DNA of 64,000 nt. Source: Alphaproteobacteria bacterium (GTDB lineage: Bacteria; Pseudomonadota; Alphaproteobacteria; Sphingomonadales; Kordiimonadaceae). The notes beneath the pieces were generated by a model, which was not told the origin of the DNA, searched no databases, and saw only the letters and a list, made by a program, of their open reading frames with translations. Of this stretch, positions 17,187 to 26,489 are shown piece after piece; positions within the stretch are counted from its first letter, which is position 1, and each line of letters starts with the position of its first letter. A program made the translations under genes and the position numbers. Where the stretch lies: assembly GCA_006226495.1 (NCBI GenBank), contig SBGU01000005.1, forward strand, positions 62,001 to 126,000, given 5' to 3'.

Positions 17187-18095
17187 TTAATAGTCAGGCA
17201 TATGGCCGGTGCGGAACCGCACCGCCCGTTCGCACGGGCGCACCGTGGCCTGCCCGTAGCCGAGGAAATCGCCGTCCAGTTCCAGGGGCACAGCGTCGCC
17301 GCCCACTGTCAGCGACCCGTCCGCCAGCGCCAGCACATCGGCCCGCCGGTCAAGCCGGCCCATGGCCAGGCCCATCTGGTCGCCCATGCGCGACAGGCCG
17401 CCCCTGCCCTTCAGCATCAGGCAGGCAAGGCCGCGGTCGCCGACACGGGTCTGGCGCGTCAGGATAAAGGGACCGGCATAGCGCCGGATATTGGAGGCGA
17501 TCAGCCAGCCGCACTGGCCCTTCGTGCCGTCCGGCGCCTGCCAGTCGACATCGGGCCCGCGGCGCAGAAGCGCACCAAAAGTGGCCGGCACAAAAGCAAG
17601 GCGCCCGGTGACGGCCTTCAGCTTCGGGGACACCCGGGTCAGCACTTCGGCATCGAAGCCGGCGCCCAGCCAGCAGAAGCCAAGGCGCGCCGACCCTTCG
17701 AAACCCACCTCGAACGGGTGCAGCGCCAATGTGTTTTTGGACATGAGCGCATGGGCGACATGGCGGCTGGAACGCCGGCCACGCGGCAGGTAGCCCAGTT
17801 CCCGCGCCAGCACATTGGCGGTACCGGCGGGGATAAGACCCACGGGCAGGTCCGAGCCGTTGACGCCGGTTGCCACCTCGCGGATGGTGCCGTCGCCGCC
17901 CGCGGCCACAATCAGGTCTGCGGTGCCGTCTTCAACCAGCTTTCTGGCAATGTCGGTCGCATGCCCCGGCGCTTCGGTGTCCAGGACGGTGACCGGATAA
18001 CCAGCCGCGCGCAGCCGGCGTGCCACCTTGTCGATAAAGGGGCCGGTGCGCCGCCCGGCGCTGGGGTTGCGGATGATGGCGATACGGTCGGGCAT
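17187..18095 (-). CDS. Diacylglycerol/lipid kinase family protein (DAGK catalytic domain)
   Basis: This 302-residue enzyme has the DAGK nucleotide-binding fold: NPSAG (10-14), GGDGT (66-70), and GTANVLARE (91-99), the sequence that binds ATP and positions the lipid hydroxyl. Members phosphorylate diacylglycerol, sphingoid bases or related lipids at the membrane. The upstream open frame reaches 18212, but the family start MPDRIAIIRNPSAG is at 18095 with an AGGA site. It is divergent from the membrane protein gene at 18248, so the two probably share a short promoter region. Lipid specificity is not predictable. Confidence 0.88.
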   Translation of the reverse strand: MPDRIAIIRNPSAGRRTGPFIDKVARRLRAAGYPVTVLDTEAPGHATDIARKLVEDGTADLIVAAGGDGTIREVATGVNGSDLPVGLIPAGTANVLARELGYLPRGRRSSRHVAHALMSKNTLALHPFEVGFEGSARLGFCWLGAGFDAEVLTRVSPKLKAVTGRLAFVPATFGALLRRGPDVDWQAPDGTKGQCGWLIASNIRRYAGPFILTRQTRVGDRGLACLMLKGRGGLSRMGDQMGLAMGRLDRRADVLALADGSLTVGGDAVPLELDGDFLGYGQATVRPCERAVRFRTGHMPDY

Positions 18096-18247
18096 GTCCT
18101 GCCTGTGCCTGTTGTTCGCACCCCGTTCGGGGCTTGTCGCAACCAAAGGGCAAAAGCGCGCCGCTGGCAAGGGGCCAGGCGAAGTTTTTTGTGCCGGCCA
18201 ACCGTTGGCCATTGCACCGCCCCATTTTGCCTGACAATCATGGCGCC

Positions 18248-19459
18248 ATGTTCATAACCGCCACCATCCTTGTCCTGACCGTGCTTCTGGCCGGCATGCT
18301 GTTGCGCCCGAAGATGGAACATAATGCCTTCTGGCGCGCGATGGCGACCCCGCTGGCGTCGGTCATCGGGTCGGGTTTTCTGGTGGTCGGACCGCTGCTG
18401 GCACAGCTTGCCGGGGCCTATGCCCTGCCGATCATGGTGCTGCTGTGCCTGGCCGGATACCTGTTCGGCAGCGCCATCCGCAGCAATATCCGGCTGTTCG
18501 AACCGCTTCTGGAAAACGGGCAACTGGACCCGACCACGCGCTGGCTGGAACGCGGCAGCAATATCGCACTGGCGGTCGCCTATGTGATTTCGGTCACCTA
18601 TTACCTGAACCTGTTTGGCGCCTTCATGCTGAAATCGGTCGGGCTGGCCGACCCCACATACACCCGGCTGATCGCCACCTGCGTGCTGGTGCTGATTGCC
18701 GCCGTCGGCTGGTGGCGGGGCCTGAGCGGGCTGGAACGCATGGAAACCATATCCGTGAGCCTGAAACTGGCGGTGATCGCCGGGCTTCTGGGCGGGCTTC
18801 TGATCGCCAATGCCCGCGAGGGCCTGTCTGTGGTCGACGCATGGCCGAAGGCGCATTTTGGCGGCTGGAACGAGGCCCGCATCTGCCTGGGCCTGATCCT
18901 GCTGGTGCAAGGGTTCGAGACCTCGCGCTACCTGGGCAAACATTATGATGCCGACATGCGCATCCGCAGCATGCGCCGTGCCCAGTGGCTGGCATCCGGC
19001 ATCTATGTGGCCTTTATCGCGCTGGCGCTTATGTACCTGGCACCCCAGAACGGCGGCGTGAAAGCCGGCAGCGAAACCGCCATCATCGACGACCTGGCCC
19101 CCTTGTCCTTCATCGTTTTGCCGCTTCTGTCGCTGGCCGCGCTTGCATCCCAGTTTTCGGCGGCGGTGGCCGACACCAATGGCGGCGGCGGGCTGATGAA
19201 CGAACTGTCGGAAAACCGGCTGAAGCTGGGCAGCAGCTATATGCTTTTGTGTGCGCTCGCCGTCGTCATCACCTGGCAGGCGGATATCTTTGCCATCATC
19301 GCCTATGCCTCGCGCGCCTTTGCCGCCTATTATATGCTGCAGGCCGGCATTGCGACGGTGCTGACCTGGCGCGCGGGCGAACACGGACGTGCGGCCAGCC
19401 ATGGCGCGGCGGCACTTCTTGGTGCTATGGTACTGGTCTTCGGCCTGCCGGCCGAATAA
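18248..19459 (+). CDS. Putative APC-like multi-spanning membrane protein
   Basis: A 403-residue protein with ten to twelve hydrophobic segments. The segment MATPLASVIGSGFLVVGPLLAQLAGAYA resembles the broken helix 1 of LeuT-fold carriers, and a repeat of similar GF.GGL motifs occurs later (LILLVQGFETSRYLGKHYDADMRIRS). I do not recognise a named family. The start at 18248 is preferred because the preceding 38 residues of the longer frame are not hydrophobic and overlap the divergent lipid kinase. The gene is followed 14 bp later by a DUF1801 gene in the same direction. Confidence 0.6.
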   Translation: MFITATILVLTVLLAGMLLRPKMEHNAFWRAMATPLASVIGSGFLVVGPLLAQLAGAYALPIMVLLCLAGYLFGSAIRSNIRLFEPLLENGQLDPTTRWLERGSNIALAVAYVISVTYYLNLFGAFMLKSVGLADPTYTRLIATCVLVLIAAVGWWRGLSGLERMETISVSLKLAVIAGLLGGLLIANAREGLSVVDAWPKAHFGGWNEARICLGLILLVQGFETSRYLGKHYDADMRIRSMRRAQWLASGIYVAFIALALMYLAPQNGGVKAGSETAIIDDLAPLSFIVLPLLSLAALASQFSAAVADTNGGGGLMNELSENRLKLGSSYMLLCALAVVITWQADIFAIIAYASRAFAAYYMLQAGIATVLTWRAGEHGRAASHGAAALLGAMVLVFGLPAE

Positions 19460-19473
19460 GGGGAGGCAGCAGC

Positions 19474-19905
19474 ATGGCGGAAAACAAGACCCGGGCAACC
19501 GACGCAAGTGTCGAGGCATTTCTGGCCGCGGTCACCCCCGCGGCCAAACAGGCGGATGCCCGTGCCCTCGATGCCCTGATGCAGGATATCACCGGCGAGC
19601 AAGCCCGCATGTGGGGGCCCACGATTGTCGGATACGGCAGTTACCATTACCGGTATGACAGCGGACGCGAGGGCGATTCCTGCCTGACCGGCTTTTCGCC
19701 GCGCAAGGCCGCCATCTCGGTCTATATCATGCCCGGTTTCGACAGCTATGATGCGCTTTTGGCACGGCTTGGCAAACACAAGACCGGCGCCTCCTGCCTG
19801 TATGTCAACAAGCTGGCGGACATAGACATGGACATACTGGCGGAACTGGTCCGCCAGTCGGTCGCATGGATGCGCGAAAAATACCCGGCGGGCAAGAGCG
19901 CCTGA
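19474..19905 (+). CDS. DUF1801 domain protein
   Basis: A 143-residue soluble protein. It has the DUF1801/YdhG-like core: DALMQDITGEQARMWGPTIVGYGSYHYRYDSGREGD, then GFSPRKAAISVYIMPGF and SCLYVNKLADIDM. The family function is unknown. The ATG at 19474 follows GGGGAGG. It is probably cotranscribed with the preceding membrane protein and is convergent, with stops abutting, with the YiiX-type gene. Confidence 0.88.
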   Translation: MAENKTRATDASVEAFLAAVTPAAKQADARALDALMQDITGEQARMWGPTIVGYGSYHYRYDSGREGDSCLTGFSPRKAAISVYIMPGFDSYDALLARLGKHKTGASCLYVNKLADIDMDILAELVRQSVAWMREKYPAGKSA

Positions 19906-20571
19906 TCAGACGTCCCACAGGCCGGGGTCAAGCCGGTTGAAACGGCTGATCTTTGGCTGCCCCTCGCCTTTCAGCACATAATAGTCCTGTTCGTAGATAT
20001 TCCAGCGGCACAGGTCGATGGGTGTTACCTCCGACGCATTGATGCGCGGCACCACACCCGCAACCTCCAGCCCTGCCGCGACCAGTTCCGAACAGAAGAA
20101 CTTCTCGAAATCCTCGCGGTTATAACCGGGCATATCGTCCTCAAGCGCCGTGTGCTCAAGGATATCCACCGCCGACAACAAGGCCTGCGGCAGGTCATAG
20201 GGTTTCCTGAGCGCGGCCTGCTTGAACAGGAAATTATAGAAGGCTTTGTATTTTTCGATCTCGACCTTCAGGTTCATGCGGATCGGCAGCCACCAGATAT
20301 TGCCGTCATAGTCGGCCAGCCTTTCCGACAGGCGCGACGCACTCACGCCGGAAAAACCGCGCACGGTGGCGGATTCGATGATCTGGTTGAAAAACCGGTC
20401 CTCGTCGTCACCGACCATCTGGGTCTGCAGGATCACACCCACATGCGACACGTCAGAGAGGGTCGCCAGTTTGATGATTTCGGAAAAATGGCCTTTGCCG
20501 GAAAAGGCGATCACGTCGCCCGGTTTCATGCGCGGGCGTGCGTCAGCATAGCTGATCGGGATTGGTGTCAT
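19906..20571 (-). CDS. YiiX/YebB-like NlpC/P60-type cysteine hydrolase
   Basis: This 221-residue protein shows the permuted papain-like (YiiX/NlpC-P60) arrangement, with LKPGD-like MKPGDVIAFSGKGHFSEII at the start, the conserved His in SDVSHVGVI (His43) and the catalytic Cys in FFCSELV (Cys160), plus LRKPYD. Substrates in this family include peptidoglycan peptides or acyl lipids; none is evident here. No signal peptide is visible, so it is cytoplasmic or exported by another route. The start has AAGGGGGG at optimal spacing. Confidence 0.82.
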   Translation of the reverse strand: MTPIPISYADARPRMKPGDVIAFSGKGHFSEIIKLATLSDVSHVGVILQTQMVGDDEDRFFNQIIESATVRGFSGVSASRLSERLADYDGNIWWLPIRMNLKVEIEKYKAFYNFLFKQAALRKPYDLPQALLSAVDILEHTALEDDMPGYNREDFEKFFCSELVAAGLEVAGVVPRINASEVTPIDLCRWNIYEQDYYVLKGEGQPKISRFNRLDPGLWDV

Positions 20572-20791
20572 GGTCTAGCCCCCCTTTGACACAAATAAAA
20601 AGCTGAAAAGAAAAATCTGAAAAACACACAAACGAAGCCCGGCTTATACCATAAATTGTACCGGAACACCATCACCGGAGTCCCGTTTTGGGGCACGTCT
20701 GGCGCCCCCAAAGGCACAATCGGCCTTTCCCCGGCCTGCGCTTTCCACTAAAGCTGGAGCCCGGGACATCATAAGGCCGGAGAAGCGCCCG

Positions 20792-22102
20792 ATGGCGGAT
20801 AACAAGAGCGACAGCAGCAAGCGCACGGAGGCCAGCCTGCCGGCCCGCCGGTTCCGCCGCGCCTTTTTGCATATCGGCTCGCCCAAGACCGGCACCAGCA
20901 GCATCCAGGGTACCTGTTTCAAGAACCGCAAGCGACTGGGCGCACTGGGCTATTTTTATCCCAATAATGACGCCAACCATATTTTCTTCGCGTCCCACTT
21001 CCGGGAAGACCCGACCGAAATTCCGTTCCATGCCCGCCATGGCCGCGAAACCAGGGCACTGGTCGACGCCTGGAACAGGGCCCAGATGGCGCGCTTCGAA
21101 AAGGATGTCGCAGCCAGCGATTGCCACACCCTCATCCTCTCCAGCGAATATCTGCCCAAGACCTCCCCCGAAAAATGCCGGGAGATGGCGGCCTACCTGC
21201 ACAGCCTCGCCGACGAGGTGACCGTGGTCTGTTATGTGCGCCACCCGGTGTCGCATGCGGCATCCGCCACCCAGCAGGGCGTGAAGATGGGTTTCCGCAC
21301 CCTCGAAGCCGCACAGCAGAACGCCTATTTTTTCAAATCCTCGATCGTGCTGCCCAAATACCGCGATGCCTTTGGCGCCACGGACATGCAGGTGCGCAAG
21401 TTCGACCGTGTGGAACTCAGGAACCAGGATGTGGTGACCGATTTCCTGTCGCTGGTCGGCCTCGCGGATGACGAGGTCAAATCCCTTGAGGGCGCCGACG
21501 CCAACAGCAGCCTGTCCTATGAAGCGACCCTGATCGCCGATGCGCTGACCCGCCAGTTCCCGCGTGAACAGGACGGCATCTGGAACCCGGAACGCGCCCG
21601 CAGGGTGAACCTGATGCAGATCAGGGGCAGTGCTTTCGCGCTGGATGACGAAGCCGACGCCCGTGTGCGCGCGGCGGCCGAAGCCGAGATCGCCTTCCTG
21701 AAGGCCGAATTCGGGCTTGATTTCACCACCACGAAGGCTGGTCGCAAGGCGGGCCCCGAAGCCCGCTGGTCGGATGAAACGGTCTTGGATATCGCAGCGC
21801 GGCTGAATGCCCTTGCGCTTGAAGCCCAGCACTGGCAGGCCGAGGTAATGCACCACCGCAGCCTGGATGCCGAACGCGCCGGCAAGCCCGGGAAAGCGAT
21901 AGACCTGGCGCGTGAAGCCGCCGACCTGAACCCCGGCAACCTCCAGTTCCTCAAACGCCTGTGCCGCCTCTTGGTGGCCGCCGGCCGGCATGGCCTGGCC
22001 CGTACCTATGCCGGGCGATACTGCAAGCTCTATCCCGATGACGACCGCGGCAAGGACCTGCTGGCGGGCCTTGCACCCGCACAAAAAGCCGATCAGGCCT
22101 GA
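20792..22102 (+). CDS. Sulfotransferase-like protein with C-terminal TPR-like region
   Basis: A 436-residue protein. Residues about 22-330 show a PAPS sulfotransferase fold: the 5'-phosphosulfate loop GSPKTGTSSIQ (29-39) and the 3'-phosphate motif YVRHPVSHAAS (148-158, Arg150). The last 90 residues form a TPR-like helical pair (GKPGKAIDLAREAADLNPGNLQFLKRLCRLLVAAGRHGLARTYAGRY), unusual at this end. It may sulfate a surface glycan. It starts with a GGAGAAG ribosome-binding site and stands alone; a second sulfotransferase lies in the island at 55.2 kb. Confidence 0.78.
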   Translation: MADNKSDSSKRTEASLPARRFRRAFLHIGSPKTGTSSIQGTCFKNRKRLGALGYFYPNNDANHIFFASHFREDPTEIPFHARHGRETRALVDAWNRAQMARFEKDVAASDCHTLILSSEYLPKTSPEKCREMAAYLHSLADEVTVVCYVRHPVSHAASATQQGVKMGFRTLEAAQQNAYFFKSSIVLPKYRDAFGATDMQVRKFDRVELRNQDVVTDFLSLVGLADDEVKSLEGADANSSLSYEATLIADALTRQFPREQDGIWNPERARRVNLMQIRGSAFALDDEADARVRAAAEAEIAFLKAEFGLDFTTTKAGRKAGPEARWSDETVLDIAARLNALALEAQHWQAEVMHHRSLDAERAGKPGKAIDLAREAADLNPGNLQFLKRLCRLLVAAGRHGLARTYAGRYCKLYPDDDRGKDLLAGLAPAQKADQA

Positions 22103-22209
22103 GGCAGTTTCCCGGGTTGAATTCGGGGTGGAATCCGCTACCGTGATGGGCGCGCAGGCCCTTGAGCCAGCGGCAGAATTTGGTACCGGCAATCAACAGG
22201 GGCGCACCC

Positions 22210-22989
22210 GTGCGGGATACAAGCAGCAGACGCGAACGCATCATCGACATGCTGCGCCGGCAGGGCAGCGTGCAGGTGCTGACCCTGTCCGACATTTTTG
22301 CGGTTTCGACCCAGACCATCCGCAAGGACCTGGAATTTCTGGCAAAGCGCGGCATCGCCACCCGCTCCTATGGCGGGGCGCTGTTGAATGACGACCATGG
22401 CCCCAAAAGCGAAGCGGCGCTGGAACTGAAACAACAGCGCCATACCGACGCCAAGGGCAAGATCGGCAAGCTGGCCGCAAGCTATATCGCGCCCGGCGAC
22501 AGCGTGATCCTGGATTCCGGCACCACCACCTTCCAGATTGCCGCCAATATCGAGGACGATATGGAAATTGTCGCCGTCACCAACGACTTCGGCATCATGT
22601 CGGAACTGACCCGGTGCGAAAAACTGCAACTGATCATGCTGGGCGGCAGCCTCAGGCGCAAGAACATGGCTTTCTATGGCGCGCAGGCCGAATATGCCAT
22701 GAAGAACCTGTTGATCGACAAGCTGTTCCTGGGTGTGGACGGCTTCGATATGGAAAAAGGCATCACCACGCATTATGAGCCCGAGGCGTCGCTCAACCGC
22801 ATGATGTGCCAGGCGGCGAGCGAAGTGATCGTGGTGACCGACAGTTCCAAATTCGGGCGTGTGTGCCTGCACAAGATCGTCGAGCCGGTGGCGATTACCC
22901 GGCTGATTACCGATTCCAACATTCCGGCAGACGTGGCCCGGCGCCTGCGCGGCCTGGGTGTGGATGTCGTGACCACAGACCCGGACTGA
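22210..22989 (+). CDS. DeoR/AgaR-family transcriptional regulator
   Basis: A 259-residue regulator with an N-terminal DeoR winged HTH (RERIIDMLRRQGSVQVLTLSDIFAVSTQTIRKDLEFLAKRGIATRSYGGAL) and a sugar-phosphate-binding C-terminal domain (VILDSGTTTFQIAANI; TNDFGIMSEL; DSSKFGR). It starts at the GTG at 22210, with AGGGG eight bases upstream; the longer TTG-started frame is less likely. It is convergent with the aga kinase gene and is the likely repressor of the GalNAc operon, acting on sugar-6-phosphate. The signature and context fit AgaR rather than GlpR, but this is inference. Confidence 0.88.
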   Translation: MRDTSSRRERIIDMLRRQGSVQVLTLSDIFAVSTQTIRKDLEFLAKRGIATRSYGGALLNDDHGPKSEAALELKQQRHTDAKGKIGKLAASYIAPGDSVILDSGTTTFQIAANIEDDMEIVAVTNDFGIMSELTRCEKLQLIMLGGSLRRKNMAFYGAQAEYAMKNLLIDKLFLGVDGFDMEKGITTHYEPEASLNRMMCQAASEVIVVTDSSKFGRVCLHKIVEPVAITRLITDSNIPADVARRLRGLGVDVVTTDPD

Positions 22990-23008
22990 GGCCCGGCATG
23001 GCTGCCCT

Positions 23009-23989
23009 TCAGGCAACCCGGCTTTCGGCTTCGGCGGCCAACACGGCCAGCGCCCGTTCGTCGAAAGCGTGGCCCGCCAGCTTGGCGGCATAGACGGCGG
23101 CGCCCAGAACCGGCGTGAAACGGGGTGCCCTGAGCTCATAATGGCCGTAGCGGGCCCTGAGCGCGGCGCTGAAGGGCTGGAAAATCACCTCGCCGGCTTC
23201 GAACACACCGCCTGAATAGGATACCGGTACCGGCTGGCCTTCCGCGAACATGAGCGCCCTGCGTGTGGCGTCGACAATGGCGGCCAGTTCGGTGGCGGCG
23301 TCGCTGAACAGCTTGCGGGCATAGGGGTCGCCCGCACCCGCCGCGGTTGCCACCAGTTGGCTGAGGGCGGCGATACGGTTGCGCTCGCCCTGCCATTCGT
23401 CCATCACCACCCCGCAGATATCCAGGTCCGCCGTCCGGCCAAAATGGTTGGCAATCAGGTCGTAAAGCGGGCTTCTGGGGCAGCGGCCGTCGCTCATTTT
23501 CGAAAAAAGGCCAAGCCCAGCCCGGCCGATCCAGTAGGCCGAGCCTTCGTCGCCGAACAGTTCGCCCCAGCCGCCGCAGCGCACGCCGCGCCCGGCATTT
23601 TCGCCATACGAGATGGAGCCGGTGCCGGCGATGATATTGATGCCGTCCGCGCACGCCAGCGAGCCGGCCCAGGCGTTGATCATGTCATTGTCGCAGCGGT
23701 AATTGCCCAAGGGGAACAGGTCGATGGGCAGGCTGTCGAGGACAGGTCGGGCTTCGCTGTCCTCGCCATAGGCCGGCAGGCCAAAAAAGGCATGGTCAAC
23801 GCGCGCGAGCGGTACGTGGGACTTGGCGAGCAAAGCCTTCACCCCCTGTTCGAGCACCGCCTTGGCGCCGTCCATGCCGACACTGAGGTACGAACAGGTG
23901 GCCGCAACATGGCGCGCCAGAAGCCTGCCGTCGCCTGCGACCAGCGCAAACGCGGTTTTGGTTCCACCCCCATCAACACCGATGAACAC
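23009..23989 (-). CDS. N-acetylhexosamine kinase (BadF/BcrA-type ATPase fold)
   Basis: This 326-residue enzyme has the actin-like ATPase fold of N-acetylglucosamine kinases: the phosphate-1 loop FIGVDGGGTKT at the start, the second loop IIAGTGSISYG, and GDEGSAYWIGR near the hinge. It starts at the GTG at 23989, preceded by AGGA. It is the last gene of the aga operon and would phosphorylate GalNAc (or GlcNAc) at O-6. Family membership alone does not tell which epimer it prefers; the operon context argues for GalNAc. Confidence 0.83.
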   Translation of the reverse strand: MFIGVDGGGTKTAFALVAGDGRLLARHVAATCSYLSVGMDGAKAVLEQGVKALLAKSHVPLARVDHAFFGLPAYGEDSEARPVLDSLPIDLFPLGNYRCDNDMINAWAGSLACADGINIIAGTGSISYGENAGRGVRCGGWGELFGDEGSAYWIGRAGLGLFSKMSDGRCPRSPLYDLIANHFGRTADLDICGVVMDEWQGERNRIAALSQLVATAAGAGDPYARKLFSDAATELAAIVDATRRALMFAEGQPVPVSYSGGVFEAGEVIFQPFSAALRARYGHYELRAPRFTPVLGAAVYAAKLAGHAFDERALAVLAAEAESRVA

Positions 23990-24000
23990 GATATAGCGTC

Positions 24001-25194
24001 CTATCCTGCTTCGGGGACCGCTTTCGGCCCCTTGCTGCCCTTCAGGTCATGGATGGTAACACCCTTCACGACCCGGTTCACGGTACCCGATGCGCTGGGG
24101 CTGTCGGGCGCGTTGCCAAGCCTGAGCGCATGATAGAAGGCATAGACCTGCGCGAACAGGATATAGGGAAACAACAGCAGCGCATCCTTCATGTCGTCTG
24201 CCCCTTCGACCAGCATATGGTCGCCTGCAGTGACCCGCGCACAGGCCCGGGCGCTGATCGCGATCACGCGGCCAACCTCGCCATCGGCGCGCAGTTCGTC
24301 CAGAAGGTCGAGGTCATACTGGCGGGTATAGGGGTCGGACGAGACAAACATCATCACCAGGGTCCGGTCGTTGATGATGGTCTTGGGGCCATGCCGGAAA
24401 CCGAGCGGGCTGTCGAAAGTGGTGACAATCTGGCCGTCGGTCAGTTCCAGCAGCTTCAGGGACGCCTCGCGCGCCAGGCCCTTGAAACCCTTGCTGCCCA
24501 GATACACGACCCGGCCGAAATTGGCATCCGCCAGTTTCTGGAGCGCGGCGATATGATGGCTGAGCACAAAACGCCCGGCGTCGGCAAGCCGCGCGACCGT
24601 GCCCGCGTCCTTCAGAAGCGGGGTGAAGGCACCCAGCGCCGCCAGCATCATCGACGAGAAGCTGGAGGTCATGGCAAAGCTGCGGTCGTGGGTCTGTTCC
24701 GGCAAAGCGAGCGCAAAACAGTTGCTGCGCGCCTCGGCGATCCGGTACAGCTCGCCCGCGCTGTTGCAGGTAATGACCAGATGATAACAGCGATCGAGGA
24801 TCGTGTCCGCCAGATTGACCGCCGCCACACTTTCCGGGCTGCTGCCAGAGCGGCCGAACGACACCAGAAGGGTCGGCACATCGGCCTGGAAATATTCGTC
24901 GGGGCCTGACACCAGGTCGGTGGTCGCGATGGCCTCGACCCGCTTGCCAAGGCGGGCGGTCAAAACCGGTTCAAGGCATTCGCCGATGAAGGCGGACGTG
25001 CCGGCACCGGTGAGGATGATGCGCAGGCGCGGGTCGGCCAGAAGAGGCGCGAGGAAGCGGCCAAGCGCCGTGCCCTTGTCTGCCAATAGCTGGCTGGTTT
25101 CCATCCAGGCATCGGGCTGCTGGGCGATCTCGCGCGCGGTCCACAGGCCGTTACGGTCCCTGAGCACGGTTTCGGGGATATTCAAGTAGGTCAT
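24001..25194 (-). CDS. agaS: AgaS-type SIS-domain galactosamine-6-phosphate deaminase/isomerase
   Basis: A 397-residue double SIS-domain protein. The first SIS domain has ILTGAGTSAFIG and SFGRSGSSPES for the sugar-phosphate; the second has LGSKGFKGLAREASLKLLELTDGQIVTTFDSPLGFRHGPK, typical of AgaS. AgaS deaminates galactosamine-6-phosphate to tagatose-6-phosphate. It starts at 25194 where the ATG overlaps the stop of agaZ as TGATG; the upstream open frame is not part of it. The acetyl group of GalNAc-6-P would have to be removed first, by a deacetylase not found in this window. Confidence 0.88.
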   Translation of the reverse strand: MTYLNIPETVLRDRNGLWTAREIAQQPDAWMETSQLLADKGTALGRFLAPLLADPRLRIILTGAGTSAFIGECLEPVLTARLGKRVEAIATTDLVSGPDEYFQADVPTLLVSFGRSGSSPESVAAVNLADTILDRCYHLVITCNSAGELYRIAEARSNCFALALPEQTHDRSFAMTSSFSSMMLAALGAFTPLLKDAGTVARLADAGRFVLSHHIAALQKLADANFGRVVYLGSKGFKGLAREASLKLLELTDGQIVTTFDSPLGFRHGPKTIINDRTLVMMFVSSDPYTRQYDLDLLDELRADGEVGRVIAISARACARVTAGDHMLVEGADDMKDALLLFPYILFAQVYAFYHALRLGNAPDSPSASGTVNRVVKGVTIHDLKGSKGPKAVPEAG

Positions 25195-26489
25195 CACTCG
25201 CTGGTCTCCGCGGCCTGGCTGGCGCCAGAATACATTTTCAGGACAGTGTCGATCCGGTGCATGATCAGCTCTTCCGCCCGGTTGCGGATGCGGCCTTCGC
25301 GCACCGCCCAATATTCGCCTGGCATATATTGGCTGAGCATGGTCAGGGGCGGCGGGCTGGCGTTGAGGCTGGCGATCAGCCGGCTGACCGCTTCCTCGAC
25401 CGCCGGCTGCGCCCAATAGTAGCGGATACGGTCGCTGTAGGAATATTCGAGGTCCAGTCGCTGCTGCGCGCCACCAGACGCATAATATTTGCGCCAGTGC
25501 GCCGGATTGTCGGCCATGGCGCGCGCCACGGTTTCGCGCACATTGCATGCCGTGTCAGCGCCCACCAGTTCCCGTTCGATGGTATCCAGGGCCAGAAGCG
25601 CTTCCCTGAGCGCATAGGTCAGCGCCGGGCCCACCTTCAGGATGGCAAAATGGTCGCGCACCAGCGCCGCCAGCGCAGACGGTGTCTGGTAATCGGTCGA
25701 ATGCGCTTCGAACACCATGGTCGGGAATTGTTCGATGAAGCGGCTGAGGCGCGTGGCCGCCGTTGGCACATAATCGACCACCTTGTGATGGTCAAACTCG
25801 ACCCCCGGCTGGACCACAAGCCCCACAACCCGGGGCCAGGCATCCATCAGCCCCGCGCGGTCGAACGCCAGCCGGTGCGCTTCGATGGTTGCCGCCGCCG
25901 CGTCGGGCGAGGTGACGACCAGGCTGTCCAGGTCTTCGGTGGCGCCGCCCGGCACCGGCACTTCGGTGCCGATGATATAGACCGGGGCTTCACCGCCCAC
26001 CGCACGCCAGGCCGCTTCGGCGACCGCACACAGGCGGCTCGCACGTGCGGCGACGATCGCATCGGTCAGGGGTACGGGGTCGCCCTTGCAGGACATGGAA
26101 CAATCCAGATGGATCTTGCGAAAGCCCGCGCGCACATACCCGTCGATCAGCACATCCGACCGGTCCATCGCTTCGTCCGCCGGCAGGTGCTGCCAGCAGT
26201 TGGGGCCCAGATGGTCGCCGCCGAACAGGATATCCTTGCGGTCGAAGCCGATCCGGTCGGCGATGGCATGGACCCGCGCGACAAAATCGGCCGGCTGCAT
26301 GCCGGTATAACCGCCATCCTGGTTCACCTGGTTCGAGGTGGCTTCGATGAGCACAACACTGTCCGTTGCCTCGCCGTGCCGCAGGGATGCCTCGATCACC
26401 AGCGGATGCGCGGAACAGACCGAATAGATGCCCACCGGCGACCCGCCCTTATGCGCGGACACAATGTCCTGCATGATCTGCATACTCAT
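25194..26489 (-). CDS. agaZ: D-tagatose-1,6-bisphosphate aldolase, class II subunit (AgaZ/KbaZ/GatZ type)
   Basis: A 431-residue protein of the KbaZ/GatZ family, needed for the tagatose-bisphosphate aldolase that splits the C6 compound into two triose phosphates. Landmarks are [42 protein letters not shown] and [10 protein letters not shown]. No KbaY/GatY catalytic partner is in the window; in some bacteria the Z protein is paired with a distant Y subunit. The upstream gene ends with an overlap of four bases (ATGA). A second ATG two codons in (26483) has a better-spaced GGGAG site and may be the real start. Confidence 0.88.
   Translation of the reverse strand: MSMQIMQDIVSAHKGGSPVGIYSVCSAHPLVIEASLRHGEATDSVVLIEATSNQVNQDGGYTGMQPADFVARVHAIADRIGFDRKDILFGGDHLGPNCWQHLPADEAMDRSDVLIDGYVRAGFRKIHLDCSMSCKGDPVPLTDAIVAARASRLCAVAEAAWRAVGGEAPVYIIGTEVPVPGGATEDLDSLVVTSPDAAAATIEAHRLAFDRAGLMDAWPRVVGLVVQPGVEFDHHKVVDYVPTAATRLSRFIEQFPTMVFEAHSTDYQTPSALAALVRDHFAILKVGPALTYALREALLALDTIERELVGADTACNVRETVARAMADNPAHWRKYYASGGAQQRLDLEYSYSDRIRYYWAQPAVEEAVSRLIASLNASPPPLTMLSQYMPGEYWAVREGRIRNRAEELIMHRIDTVLKMYSGASQAAETSE

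Noticed and set aside
17912-19519. 535-codon minus-strand frame overlapping the lipid kinase and the APC-like gene
   Set aside because: His/Gln-rich antisense product; both overlapped genes have recognisable domains and starts.
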